Of a DNA stretch of 64,000 nucleotides, positions 35,443 to 44,249 are shown one piece after another. Location of the stretch: NCBI RefSeq assembly GCF_002907375.1, contig NZ_MIYK01000001.1:1-64000 (forward strand). The letters are read 5' to 3'. Every line of letters starts with the position of its first letter. Within the stretch, counting starts at the first letter, position 1. This stretch comes from Fructilactobacillus lindneri DSM 20690 = JCM 11027 (GTDB lineage: Bacteria > Bacillota > Bacilli > Lactobacillales > Lactobacillaceae). The translations under genes were made by a program, and so were the position numbers. A model generated the notes under the pieces. That model had not been told where the DNA came from, did no database searches, and saw only the letters and a list, made by a program, of their open reading frames with translations.

Positions 35443-36047
35443 TTGAGTAATTATTATTATACACCGAATCCCGACGTTAAACACGAAGAAAAAAATGGAA
35501 TTATTCATTGCTGAATCAAACATTACGTTTTGTTTCTGACAACGGAGTGTTTTCTAAAAAAACAGTGGATTATGGATCACGCGTTTTAATTAATAATGTG
35601 GATTTGGATAAAATTCCCGCTGGGAAAGTTTTAGATTTAGGTTGTGGTTATGGTCCAATTGGATTGTTTTTGGCAAAAAAATATCCGCAACGCCAGTTTG
35701 ATTTAGTAGATGTTAATAATTTAGCAATGGATTTAGCCAAAAGGAATGCTGAAAATAATGATATTCATAATGTTAACGTTTTTTCATCTGACGTTTATGA
35801 AAATGTGACTGGCCAGTTTGCCGCTATTGTAACCAATCCACCAGTCCGAGCTGGAAAAGAGATTGTAGATCAAATGATTACCGGTTCAATTGATCATTTA
35901 GAAAAGAATGGGACATTGACAGTTGTTTTACAAAAGAAACAAGGAGCTCCATCAGCTAAGAAACTAATGAAGCAAATTTTTGGAAACGTAAAAATCGTTA
36001 AACGTGACAAGGGCTATTACATTCTGGTTAGTAAACGGGTAGATTAA
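35443..36047 (+). CDS. RsmC/YbxB-like methyltransferase, apparent frameshift
   Basis: A class I SAM-dependent methyltransferase of the RsmC family, thought to modify 16S rRNA. The intact part (from 35508, 179 residues) has VLDLGCGYGPIG (motif I) and the TNPPVRAG catalytic loop. The family's N-terminus is present in another frame: TTG at 35443 starts MSNYYYTPNPDVKHEE, which runs to a stop at 35512-35514. Adding one A to the A7 run at 35489-35495 would join both parts and give KKWNYSLLNQTLRFVSDNGV, as the family expects. So there is a one-base loss, a sequencing error, or slippage rescue. tadA starts one base after its stop. Confidence 0.8.
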
Positions 36048-36048
36048 T

Positions 36049-36510
36049 ATGAAAAAAGATGAGTATTATATGAATCTTGCATTACGAGAGGCTCGATTTG
36101 CTGCATCAGTTGGAGAAGTTCCAATTGGAGCAGTAGTTGTGAAAGATGGGAAAGTGATATCCACAGGCCATAATTTACGAGAACATACTGAGATTGCAAC
36201 TCAACACGCTGAAATTATTGCTATTGAAGCTGCTTGTGTCGCTCTTCATAGTTGGAGACTAAATGATTGTACTTTGTATGTAACAGTTGAGCCGTGCTTG
36301 ATGTGTTCAGGTGCGATTTTGAATTCTAGAATTAAACGGGTTGTTTATGGAACAAACAATAAAAAAGGTGGTGCAGTTAATAGTTTATATAAATTGTTAA
36401 CTGATCCACGTCAAAATCATCAGACTGAAGTTTTAAAAGGAGTTGCAGCAACTCAAGCTGCTAAAATTATGCAATCCTTTTTTAAAGCAAAAAGAAAATC
36501 AAGTAAATAA
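36049..36510 (+). CDS. tadA: tRNA adenosine(34) deaminase
   Basis: 153 residues of the cytidine/deoxycytidylate deaminase fold. HAEI (about 54-57) gives a zinc His and the catalytic Glu; PCLMCSGA (about 83-90) gives two zinc Cys. It converts A34 to inosine, chiefly in tRNA-Arg(ACG), and maybe in tRNA-Leu(AAG), which is encoded in this window. The order tadA-SRP RNA-dnaX is shared with Bacillus. Confidence 0.96.
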   Translation: MKKDEYYMNLALREARFAASVGEVPIGAVVVKDGKVISTGHNLREHTEIATQHAEIIAIEAACVALHSWRLNDCTLYVTVEPCLMCSGAILNSRIKRVVYGTNNKKGGAVNSLYKLLTDPRQNHQTEVLKGVAATQAAKIMQSFFKAKRKSSK

Positions 36511-36511
36511 C

Positions 36512-36540
36512 TAGACAATTATAGATTTATGAGCTAATAT
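36512..36540 (+). promoter_or_regulatory. SRP RNA promoter
   Basis: TAGACA, a 17-base spacer and TAATAT directly after tadA, fixing the RNA start near 36546. Confidence 0.6.
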
Positions 36541-36545
36541 AGTAA

Positions 36546-36642
36546 TTGCCGTAAGGCCCTGAAGCAAAGGCAGACTTACGAACCGTGTCAGATCCGGAAG
36601 GAAGCAGCACTAAGTATTTCCTGCTTTGTGCTTCTTGATTTA
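36546..36642 (+). ncRNA. ffs: signal recognition particle RNA (small type)
   Basis: The conserved core GTGTCAGATCCGGAAGGAAG followed by CAGCACTAAG marks domain IV with the Ffh-binding loop and GGAA tetraloop. GAAGCAAAGGCAG pairs with CTGCTTTGTGCTTC further out. It is about 97 bases, the short form lacking an Alu domain. The ends are estimated from the promoter and terminator. Confidence 0.93.
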
Positions 36643-36651
36643 GCTAATAAA

Positions 36652-36682
36652 CTCCCAGTCAATTGACTGGGAGATTTTTTTT
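36652..36682 (+). terminator. SRP RNA terminator
   Basis: CTCCCAGTC pairs with GACTGGGAG around AATT, followed by eight T. Confidence 0.88.
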
Positions 36683-36719
36683 GCAATTATTTTGCGTGGC
36701 ATTTGCCCATTATTCAAGC

Positions 36720-36725
36720 TATAAT
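36720..36725 (+). promoter_or_regulatory. -10 box of the dnaX operon
   Basis: A perfect TATAAT lies 39 bases before dnaX. No good -35 is seen at 16-18 bases. Confidence 0.5.
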
Positions 36726-36764
36726 AGTTAAGTAAATTAGATTTAAACAGAAAGGAAGTTCTTC

Positions 36765-38483
36765 ATGGGCTATCAGGCTTTGTATCGAGTTTGGCGACCA
36801 CAACGGTTTGATGAAATTGTAGGTCAAAAGGTTATTACGCAAACTTTAAAAAATGCATTAATAACAGATCAAACTAGTCACGCTTACCTTTTTAGTGGTC
36901 CGCGGGGAACTGGTAAAACTTCGACTGCTAAGATTTTAGCTAAGGCAGTTAACTGTAAGAATCTAAAGGATGGCGAACCTTGTAATGAATGCGAAACTTG
37001 TATTGCCATTAATAATGGCTCATTAAATGATGTGATTGAAATTGATGCCGCTTCTAATAACGGTGTTGAAGAAATTCGTAATATTCGTGATAAAGCTAAA
37101 TATGCACCCACTGAAGCTGATTATAAAGTTTATATTATTGATGAAGTTCATATGTTATCAACGGGAGCCTTTAATGCATTATTAAAAACTTTGGAAGAAC
37201 CGCCTGCACATGTGATTTTTATTTTGGCCACAACGGAACCACATAAAATTCCTGCTACTATTATTTCGCGGGTACAACGGTTTGATTTTAAACGAATCAA
37301 GGCCAATGACATTTTAGAGCAGATGGAAAAAATTCTAACTTCTAAAAATATTAAATATGATGAAAGAGCTTTAAAAGTGATTGCTAAGAGTGCTGAAGGT
37401 GGGATGCGAGATGCATTGAGCATTTTGGATCAGGCCCTTTCGTATAGTAACGATCACGTTACTTATGAAAGTGCACTTCAAGTCACTGGCAGTGTCGCAC
37501 GTGATGATTTGCAAAATTATGTTCAATATGTCATTAAAGGAAATGTTAGCGAAGGGCTACAAGTTGTTGAAACAATTTTAGACAATGGAAAAGATGCTAG
37601 TCAATTCATTGAAGATTTAATTGATTATTGTCAACATTTGTTGTTGTATCAACAAGATTCCCAAATTATTAGTGATAGCGAACTAGGTTTGTTGGGCGAT
37701 AAATTTGCAGATATCGCGCAAATGATTGATAGTAAATTAATTTATCAGTATGTTGAAACTATGAATAATGTCCAACAACAGATTCGTTATACTTATCATC
37801 CAGATGTTTATCTCGATATTTTAACAGTTCGCTTAGCAAATCAAAAAGAAACTGTTAAAGAAGTAGATAATGGCGAAACGAATAAAGAATTGGTATCATT
37901 AAAAGAGCAAATTGCTAGTTTGACTGATCAACTAAACAACTTTCAACAGCACAAAGTAGAGAACGTTCAAACAACTGATAAAACCTCAGAAAATAAATCT
38001 AGAAGTCGTGAATCTCATGATTCAGAACCAAAGCCTAAAATTAACTTAACCAAGATTTTTGCAGTCTTAGGTTCTGCTACTAGAAAAGATCTTAGTGAAT
38101 ACCAGCAGCATTGGGATGAGTTGATGCAGTCATTGACCGTTACACAGCGGGCGATTATGCATGTTTCAAAACCAGTAGCTGCAAGCCATGATGGGGTAGT
38201 GGTTGCTTTTGATTACGGCTTTTTATATCAAAAAGCTGGTAATGATCAAGATTTAATGGATGCTTTACAAAATGGTATGGACCAAATATTTGGAAGAGTG
38301 GCAGATTTGTTATTTGTTCCAAATGACGAATGGCCTGCGATTCGTAAAGAGTATCTAGAAAAAAATCCCATTAAAAAAAATAAACAGTCGGTTAAGAATG
38401 CAGATGTTGAAGAGCAAAGTAGTTCGGTTTTAAAAGCTAAAGAATTGTTTGGCGATGATTTGGTTAATATTGAAGATGATTAA
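36765..38483 (+). CDS. dnaX: DNA polymerase III subunits gamma/tau
   Basis: 572 residues. AAA+ clamp-loader ATPase with Walker A GPRGTGKTS (about 45-53), four Cys of the zinc module (CKNLKDGEPCNECETC), DEVH (Walker B), and SRC-like SRVQRFDF. The C-terminal part after about 370 is polar, then a tau-like domain. It loads the beta clamp together with HolA and HolB (the latter at 42.9 kb). An A8 run at 38373-38380 is followed in the -1 frame by an immediate stop. First gene of dnaX-ebfC-recR-yaaL. Confidence 0.96.
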   Translation: MGYQALYRVWRPQRFDEIVGQKVITQTLKNALITDQTSHAYLFSGPRGTGKTSTAKILAKAVNCKNLKDGEPCNECETCIAINNGSLNDVIEIDAASNNGVEEIRNIRDKAKYAPTEADYKVYIIDEVHMLSTGAFNALLKTLEEPPAHVIFILATTEPHKIPATIISRVQRFDFKRIKANDILEQMEKILTSKNIKYDERALKVIAKSAEGGMRDALSILDQALSYSNDHVTYESALQVTGSVARDDLQNYVQYVIKGNVSEGLQVVETILDNGKDASQFIEDLIDYCQHLLLYQQDSQIISDSELGLLGDKFADIAQMIDSKLIYQYVETMNNVQQQIRYTYHPDVYLDILTVRLANQKETVKEVDNGETNKELVSLKEQIASLTDQLNNFQQHKVENVQTTDKTSENKSRSRESHDSEPKPKINLTKIFAVLGSATRKDLSEYQQHWDELMQSLTVTQRAIMHVSKPVAASHDGVVVAFDYGFLYQKAGNDQDLMDALQNGMDQIFGRVADLLFVPNDEWPAIRKEYLEKNPIKKNKQSVKNADVEEQSSSVLKAKELFGDDLVNIEDD

Positions 38484-38504
38484 ATAATAAAGGAGAAATG
38501 AATT

Positions 38505-38819
38505 ATGAATGGAATGAATATGGGTAAAATTATGAAGCAGGCACAGGAAATGCAAAAGAAAATGGCTGCTGAACAAGGAGAAATTGAAAATCAGGACTTT
38601 ACGGGAGTTTCACCTGAAGAAATGGTAACGGTCACTTTTGGCGGCAACCGCAAAATGAAAGATATGCAAGTTAAACCAGAAGCAATTGATCCAGACGATC
38701 CTGATATGCTTTCAGATTTAGTAATTAGTGCTGTTAATGATGCACTTGCTAAAATTGAAGAAACCACTCAAAATAAAATGGGTAAATATACCAAAGGAAT
38801 GAATATTCCAGGTATGTAA
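38505..38819 (+). CDS. ebfC: nucleoid-associated protein YbaB/EbfC
   Basis: 104 residues. Met-rich N-terminal helix with KIMKQAQEMQKKMAAEQ, then the beta part with VTFGGNRKMKDMQV. Dimers of the family bind DNA. It always sits between dnaX and recR, as here. Confidence 0.95.
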   Translation: MNGMNMGKIMKQAQEMQKKMAAEQGEIENQDFTGVSPEEMVTVTFGGNRKMKDMQVKPEAIDPDDPDMLSDLVISAVNDALAKIEETTQNKMGKYTKGMNIPGM

Positions 38820-38832
38820 AGAGGGGATTTAA

Positions 38833-39432
38833 ATGCAATATCCAGAACCAGTTGCAAAACTAATTGATAGTTACATGCACTTACCTGGAATTGGAAAAAA
38901 GACCGCTGTAAGGCTAGCATTTTATACCATCGATATGGATAAAGATGATGTTAAAAATTTTTCTGATGCCTTAAAAGATACAAAAGAAAAATTAACGTTT
39001 TGCTCTATTTGTGGCAATATTACTGAAAATGATCCTTGCGAAATTTGCCTAGATGAGACTCGTGATCAGTCAAAACTTTTGGTTGTTGAACAGCCTAAAG
39101 ATGTTGTTACGATGGAAAAAATGAAGGATTATCACGGACTATATCATGTCCTTCACGGAGTCTTGTCTCCAATGGAAGGTAAAGGACCTGATGATATCAA
39201 CATTAGTTCTTTAATCAAGCGATTGCAGAAAAATGAAGCAATTAAAGAAGTAATCATTGCAACTAATGCAACTCCAGAAGGTGACGCAACCGCAATGTAT
39301 TTATCTCGTCTTTTAAAGCCTGCTGGGATTAAAGTTACCCGTTTAGCTCGAGGATTATCTGTCGGAAGTGATATTGAATACGCCGATGAGATGACATTGT
39401 TTAAAGCAGTTGAAGGACGAACTGAAATGTGA
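38833..39432 (+). CDS. recR: recombination protein RecR
   Basis: 199 residues: helix-hairpin-helix ([15 protein letters not shown], about 17-31), a zinc finger with [16 protein letters not shown] (about 57-72), and a Toprim domain ([24 protein letters not shown]). RecR works with RecF/RecO to load RecA at gaps. Preceded by GAGGGG. Confidence 0.97.
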   Translation: MQYPEPVAKLIDSYMHLPGIGKKTAVRLAFYTIDMDKDDVKNFSDALKDTKEKLTFCSICGNITENDPCEICLDETRDQSKLLVVEQPKDVVTMEKMKDYHGLYHVLHGVLSPMEGKGPDDINISSLIKRLQKNEAIKEVIIATNATPEGDATAMYLSRLLKPAGIKVTRLARGLSVGSDIEYADEMTLFKAVEGRTEM

Positions 39433-39440
39433 GGTAATGC

Positions 39441-39683
39441 ATGTTTGGATTTAAAAGAAAAAATTTTGAAAAAATTTATGATGAAGAACTATTAAATTCA
39501 ATTAATTATTTAAAACAGGATTGGGATCAAGCTAGGCAAACTGAACAAGCAGTTGCAGATGTTGATCAGCAACTGCTTGCACATACTGAACTTGCTAAAC
39601 AAAAGTTTGAATTTATGTATCGTCAAGCACGCAAACGTAATATTAAGAATGATCGTATTCAACCAAATGTATATGACCGTTAA
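39441..39683 (+). CDS. yaaL: YaaL family protein (DUF2508)
   Basis: 80 residues, charged and mostly helical, of the YaaL/DUF2508 family found after recR in many Firmicutes. Its role is unknown. It ends the dnaX operon before a strong terminator. Confidence 0.85.
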   Translation: MFGFKRKNFEKIYDEELLNSINYLKQDWDQARQTEQAVADVDQQLLAHTELAKQKFEFMYRQARKRNIKNDRIQPNVYDR

Positions 39684-39699
39684 TTTTCAATATAAATAA

Positions 39700-39742
39700 A
39701 AAAACATTTTAAATTTACATAAAAATTTAAAATGTTTTTTTA
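39700..39742 (+). terminator. terminator of the dnaX-yaaL operon
   Basis: AAAAAACATTTTAAATTT and its complement AAATTTAAAATGTTTTTT enclose ACATAA, an AT-rich 18-pair stem with flanking A and T runs. Confidence 0.8.
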
Positions 39743-39756
39743 TTTATATTTTTTAT

Positions 39757-39786
39757 TGTTAAATTGATATTATATCATGTATAATA
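39757..39786 (+). promoter_or_regulatory. promoter of the fused ABC transporter gene
   Basis: TTGTTA, an 18-base spacer and perfect TATAAT, 47 bases before the start codon. Confidence 0.6.
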
Positions 39787-39833
39787 TTAAAAAACGGAGT
39801 TCAACATAGTTTGTAATTTAGAAGGAGATAATA

Positions 39834-41771
39834 ATGCCATATTTACAATTAAAAGACATTAAAAAATCATACCGAGTTGATAACCAGGATTTTCATGTTT
39901 TAAATGGAATCAATCTTAGTTTTGAACGCGGCGAATTTGTTTCAATTTTAGGAGAGTCTGGTGGTGGAAAAACAACATTAATGAATATCATTGCTGGTTT
40001 AGACAGCAACTATTCAGGTGATGTTCTTCTTGAAGGAAAATCTTTAAAACATGATACTGCTAAACAACTGGATGAATATCGTCGTAGTACGATTGGATTT
40101 ATATTTCAAAGTTTTAATTTGATTAGTCATTTAACTGTTCGTGATAATGTCATGGTGTCATTGGAAATGACGACTTTATCTCATAAACAACAGGAAAAAC
40201 GAGCTGATGAATTATTAACTAAAGCTGGTTTAGCAGATCATGCTAATAAATACCCTAATCAGTTATCTGGTGGACAAAAGCAGCGAGTTTCGATTGCTAG
40301 AGCCTTGGCAGCTGATCCAGACATCATTATTGCCGATGAACCTACGGGAGCATTAGACGCTAAAAATACTGATGATATTTTAAAGTTGATGAATGAGATT
40401 GCCGAAGACGGCAAACTTGTGATTGCTGTAACTCATTCTCAAATTGTTGCTAACTATGGGACACGAATTGTTCATTTGGCAGACAGTTTAATTGATGAAG
40501 ATAAAGAATTAAAACCTCCTTATCCGATTCCAAAGGAAAAACGTCCTTTTAAATCAAAAGTTGCAAGTGCAGGTTCAATTGCAATGATGGCATGGCAGCA
40601 CTTTAGGTATAATTTAAAACGAAACTTACTGATAATGTTTGGAGCTGCCATTGGGATTTTTAGTGTTGTGATTATGTTAGGACTAGGCAATGGAGCCAAA
40701 GGATATATTAATCATGAAATTTATTCTGAAATTAATCCTAATACGATTCAAGTAACTACTAAAGCTGCTAATGATGATCAAGCTAACAAAGTTAATTTAA
40801 CTAGTCATGATGAAAAGCAAATCAAAAAAATCAAACATGTTAAAAGTGTTCAAAAAGGTTATTACTCTATGAGTGGCGGACAGTTAAAGGCTGGTAACAA
40901 AACCACTGATCTTTCGGGATTACAGACTTATGATGGTACGATTAAAAAGAAAAACATAAAATCTGGAACGACGCCTGGCAAAGGTGAGATTTTGATTAAT
41001 AAAGATGAAGCCATGAAGTTCAATAAACATCATCCATATGATATGACAGGTAAAACTATTACTTTGTATGTAAATGCATCTAGTGATAAATCTAAACCAA
41101 AAGTTTTACAACAACAGGTTAAGGTTAGTGGGGTAACTAATTCTACTCATGGTGTTGATGCAATTTCATATGATACTTTGAAATCAATGTACCAAAATAA
41201 TGGATTAAAATTTAGTCCTAATTATTTAGCAGTTGATATTTCTGGTGGCGTTAGCAATGTTCAACCAGTTCAAGATGCAATTAAATCATTGAAGAGCAGT
41301 GATGGTAAATCTGATTTTCAAATTACTGGTGCTGGAAGTATTGTTTCTACATTAAATACTTATGTTAATTTAGCAGTTGCTGTCTTAACTTCAATTGCTG
41401 CCATTTCTTTATTGGTTTCAGCAATTATGATTATTGTGGTATTGTATATCAGTGTTTCAGAACGAACCAAAGAAATTGGGGTATTACGGGCACTTGGATT
41501 TACTAAAAGAAATGTAAGAAATTTGTTCATTTTTGAAGCATTTTTCTTAGGATTATTCTCAGCTATTTTAGCTGATATCTTAGCTTATTTAGCAGAGTTT
41601 GGGATTAATCATTTGACAAATTCGACTATTCATTATTCTTTGATGCAGATTAGTCCAGGAAATGCAATTTTTGGAATTGTAATTTCAGTTGTCATCTGTT
41701 TATTGGCTGCCTTAGCACCAGCTCATAAAGCGGCAAAAGTTGATCCAGTCGTTAGTTTAAGTGCTGAATAA
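39834..41771 (+). CDS. MacB-like ABC transporter, ATPase and permease fused
   Basis: 645 residues. ATPase (1-225) with Walker A GESGGGKTT (40-48), signature LSGGQKQR (about 144-151) and Walker B IIIADEPTGALD. After a linker follow a first membrane helix (about 262-285), a large outside domain (about 290-500, Lys/Ser/Thr-rich) and three membrane helices in an FtsX-type permease domain (about 510-640). Such type VII transporters do not cross a lipid pore but work mechanically, and in Gram-positives often export or sense peptides and antibiotics. No two-component system or peptide gene is next to it, so the substrate is unknown. Confidence 0.87.
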   Translation: MPYLQLKDIKKSYRVDNQDFHVLNGINLSFERGEFVSILGESGGGKTTLMNIIAGLDSNYSGDVLLEGKSLKHDTAKQLDEYRRSTIGFIFQSFNLISHLTVRDNVMVSLEMTTLSHKQQEKRADELLTKAGLADHANKYPNQLSGGQKQRVSIARALAADPDIIIADEPTGALDAKNTDDILKLMNEIAEDGKLVIAVTHSQIVANYGTRIVHLADSLIDEDKELKPPYPIPKEKRPFKSKVASAGSIAMMAWQHFRYNLKRNLLIMFGAAIGIFSVVIMLGLGNGAKGYINHEIYSEINPNTIQVTTKAANDDQANKVNLTSHDEKQIKKIKHVKSVQKGYYSMSGGQLKAGNKTTDLSGLQTYDGTIKKKNIKSGTTPGKGEILINKDEAMKFNKHHPYDMTGKTITLYVNASSDKSKPKVLQQQVKVSGVTNSTHGVDAISYDTLKSMYQNNGLKFSPNYLAVDISGGVSNVQPVQDAIKSLKSSDGKSDFQITGAGSIVSTLNTYVNLAVAVLTSIAAISLLVSAIMIIVVLYISVSERTKEIGVLRALGFTKRNVRNLFIFEAFFLGLFSAILADILAYLAEFGINHLTNSTIHYSLMQISPGNAIFGIVISVVICLLAALAPAHKAAKVDPVVSLSAE

Positions 41772-41777
41772 TTATAA

Positions 41778-41809
41778 GAAAAAGACTGATTTTTTAATCA
41801 GTCTTTTTT
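41778..41809 (+). terminator. terminator of the ABC transporter gene
   Basis: AAAAAGACTGAT pairs with ATCAGTCTTTTT around TTTTTA, with a T run. Confidence 0.85.
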
Positions 41810-41841
41810 GTTTAAAGATAAATTAGCATACACTGTCAAAA

Positions 41842-41870
41842 TAGACATTGAATTTAACTTAAAGTACAAT
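41842..41870 (+). promoter_or_regulatory. tmk operon promoter
   Basis: TAGACA, a 17-base spacer and TACAAT, 30 bases before tmk. Downstream I find no terminator until after tsaD, so it may drive nine genes. Confidence 0.6.
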
Positions 41871-41900
41871 TAATGTAGAAAATGATGGGAATGATCACTA

Positions 41901-42533
41901 ATGGATGGACAATTTATTACTTTTGAAGGCAATGATGGTGCTGGTAAAACAACTGTTTTAAACCGAATTATTGAGATTTTACAACCTAAATTGGGCAACC
42001 AATTAGTAACTACTAGAGAACCTGGCGGAAATTTAGTTTCGGAAAAAATTCGTAATATTATTATGAACAATGAAATGGATGCTCGTACGGAAGCTCTTTT
42101 GTTTGCAGCTGCTCGTCGCGAACATTTGGTGCGAAAGATAATTCCAGCTCTTGAACAGCATAAATTAGTTTTATGTGATCGTTATGTTGATAGTTCAGTT
42201 GCATATCAAGGAGCTGGTCGGAAAATTGGTAAAAAGCAGATTGCTGACATGAATCAATTTGCAACTAATCATGTGATGCCAAACTTGACAATTTACTTTG
42301 ATGTTCCAGTTGAAGTTGGACTTAAGCGAATTATGCAGCATCGTACCAATGAAATTAATCGGTTAGATCGCCAACAACATGATTTTTATATCAGAGTGCA
42401 TGACGCCTATGATGAAATTGCTCAATCCAATCCCAAACGAGTTGTAAAAGTGGATGCAACAAAGCCAGTTAATGAGGTCGTTGCAAACGTATTAAAAATT
42501 ATAAAGCAGCGTTTCCCACAATATTTTGAATAG
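41901..42533 (+). CDS. tmk: thymidylate kinase
   Basis: 210 residues. P-loop EGNDGAGKTT (9-18), TREPGG (about 39-44) of the DRX-like substrate region, and CDRYVDSSVAYQG (about 93-105). It phosphorylates dTMP to dTDP. First gene of a long cluster also holding darA, holB and rsmI, as in Bacillus. Confidence 0.96.
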   Translation: MDGQFITFEGNDGAGKTTVLNRIIEILQPKLGNQLVTTREPGGNLVSEKIRNIIMNNEMDARTEALLFAAARREHLVRKIIPALEQHKLVLCDRYVDSSVAYQGAGRKIGKKQIADMNQFATNHVMPNLTIYFDVPVEVGLKRIMQHRTNEINRLDRQQHDFYIRVHDAYDEIAQSNPKRVVKVDATKPVNEVVANVLKIIKQRFPQYFE

Positions 42534-42544
42534 AGGAGATTATA

Positions 42545-42871
42545 ATGAAATTAGTGCTTGCCATTGTTCAAGAAAAAGATGTCCCAAAATTACAATCAGA
42601 ATTAAATAAACAAAAAATTATTGCCACCCAACTACCAACCAAAGGCGGATTTTTAAAATCTAAAAATTTGACTTATTTTATTGGAGTTGACGATGAACGA
42701 GTTCCTGAAGTTCTTGATATTATCAAAGCAGCTTGTCAATCGCGAAAACAATATGTTACTCCACCAATCAGCTTAGCGGGAAGTATTAGTGACAATTCAT
42801 ATCCAGTTGAAGTACAAGTGGGAGGGGCAACTGTCATGGTACTTCCAGTTGACAGTTTCCATCGCTTTTAA
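42545..42871 (+). CDS. darA: cyclic-di-AMP receptor DarA (PII-like, YaaQ)
   Basis: 108 residues of the DUF970/YaaQ family. MKLVLAIVQEKD starts the PII-like fold; TQLPTKGGFLKSKNLTYFIGVDDE covers the c-di-AMP-binding loops. It is a cytoplasmic sensor of c-di-AMP with unknown output. It lies between tmk and holB as in Bacillus. The c-di-AMP-linked potassium importer KimA is encoded at 53.3 kb. Confidence 0.92.
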   Translation: MKLVLAIVQEKDVPKLQSELNKQKIIATQLPTKGGFLKSKNLTYFIGVDDERVPEVLDIIKAACQSRKQYVTPPISLAGSISDNSYPVEVQVGGATVMVLPVDSFHRF

Positions 42872-42874
42872 AAG

Positions 42875-43897
42875 ATGCCAGTTACTAAAGCACAACAACT
42901 AATTAAACAAGCTAAAAATGATCAAAAGCAAATTATTTCACATTTAATGTCCGTGGTTGCCAAAGGTGATTTGAGTCACGCTTATTTATTTTCTGGATCA
43001 GCTGGACTAGGCAAGCTAGCGATAACAAAGGTTATTGCAATGCGTCTTTTTTGCATAAATGTACAAGATGATGGGTATCCCTGCGGAATTTGTAATGAAT
43101 GCTTACGAATTTCAAATAATGAACACCCAGATGTGCTTGTATTAGCACCTGACGGACAAAGTATTAAAGTTGAACAAATAAGATTGCTGAAGCGTGAATT
43201 TTCTAAAAGTGCTGTTGAGGGTAATCGAAAAGTTTTTATTATTGATGATGCCGATTTAATGACAACTAGTGCTTCCAATAGCTTACTTAAATTTATTGAG
43301 GAGCCAGTTGGGAATGTTAATTCATTTTTGTTGACGGATGATTATCATAAACTATTGGATACGATTGTTTCTCGAACTCAGCTAATTGAGTTTCCAAAAG
43401 TTAATCGGGTAGCATTAGTAAATTATCTTGAAAAACAGCAGCTAACCAAAACTGAGATTAACCTTGCATTGAAATTAACCAGTGATCTCAATGAAATCAA
43501 TCGTTTATGCGAAGATAACTGGCTAACTAAAATGAAACAACAAGTTGAAGAGTGGTTTACAAAATTAGCTCATAAAGATTATCAAGCATTTCCCTTGATT
43601 CAAACTAATATGATGCCGTTAATTCGTGATCGCCAAGATCAAAAAGTTACACTTAATATGATGTGTTTAATATTTAGGGATGTTTTTAACGTTAAGTTTA
43701 AAAACACGCCTGCCAATGAATTGGCCTTCGGAAATATTTATGATTTGATTAAACAAACGGGAAATCAATTGTCAGATAATCAATTACTCAGTATCATTGA
43801 AGATATCCTGATAAATGCTAGAAAACAAAATATTAACGTTGGTTTTCAAAGTATTTTAGAAGTTGTGACTTTGGATTGTTTGAACTTTATGAGATAA
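42875..43897 (+). CDS. holB: DNA polymerase III subunit delta'
   Basis: 340 residues, AAA+-like clamp-loader subunit. SHAYLFSGSAGLGKLAI is a decayed Walker A, CINVQDDGYPCGICNEC a zinc module, and SRTQLIEF the SRC-like motif. It starts 3 bases after the darA stop, without a clear ribosome binding site, so translation seems coupled. Confidence 0.94.
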   Translation: MPVTKAQQLIKQAKNDQKQIISHLMSVVAKGDLSHAYLFSGSAGLGKLAITKVIAMRLFCINVQDDGYPCGICNECLRISNNEHPDVLVLAPDGQSIKVEQIRLLKREFSKSAVEGNRKVFIIDDADLMTTSASNSLLKFIEEPVGNVNSFLLTDDYHKLLDTIVSRTQLIEFPKVNRVALVNYLEKQQLTKTEINLALKLTSDLNEINRLCEDNWLTKMKQQVEEWFTKLAHKDYQAFPLIQTNMMPLIRDRQDQKVTLNMMCLIFRDVFNVKFKNTPANELAFGNIYDLIKQTGNQLSDNQLLSIIEDILINARKQNINVGFQSILEVVTLDCLNFMR

Positions 43898-43918
43898 CAA
43901 ATGAAAGGAACGACCAAA

Positions 43919-44245
43919 TTGAATACAAATAAAATGGATGAAGGAATGGATAATCTTACCATTCAATTTGAACAAATGGTCACTAAGATTTCCGAAATGC
44001 GTGGGAAAGTAAATACTATTTTGGAAGAAAACACCGAATTGAAAATTGAAAATGAACATCTCAGAGAGTTACTTAACTCTTCTAAAAATAAAAATAAAGG
44101 TGTTCAAGAGTTATCGATGTCGAAAAAGAACTTAGAAAAACTTTATAATCAGGGATATCATATTTGTAATCAATATTATGGTAAACGGCGAATGAAAAAT
44201 GAAAGTTGTATTTTCTGTACTGATATTATTTATGGAGAAAGGTAA
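43919..44245 (+). CDS. yabA: DNA replication initiation control protein YabA
   Basis: About 108 residues: an N-terminal coiled coil (leucine-zipper-like, to about residue 60) and a C-terminal zinc-binding part with GYHICNQYYG and ESCIFC. YabA bridges DnaA and the DnaN clamp and limits initiation. I prefer TTG at 43919, with AAAGGAAC 8 bases upstream; the in-frame ATG at 43901 precedes that site and has only GAGAT nearby. Position after holB supports the call. Confidence 0.88.
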   Translation: MNTNKMDEGMDNLTIQFEQMVTKISEMRGKVNTILEENTELKIENEHLRELLNSSKNKNKGVQELSMSKKNLEKLYNQGYHICNQYYGKRRMKNESCIFCTDIIYGER

Positions 44246-44249
44246 GTAG

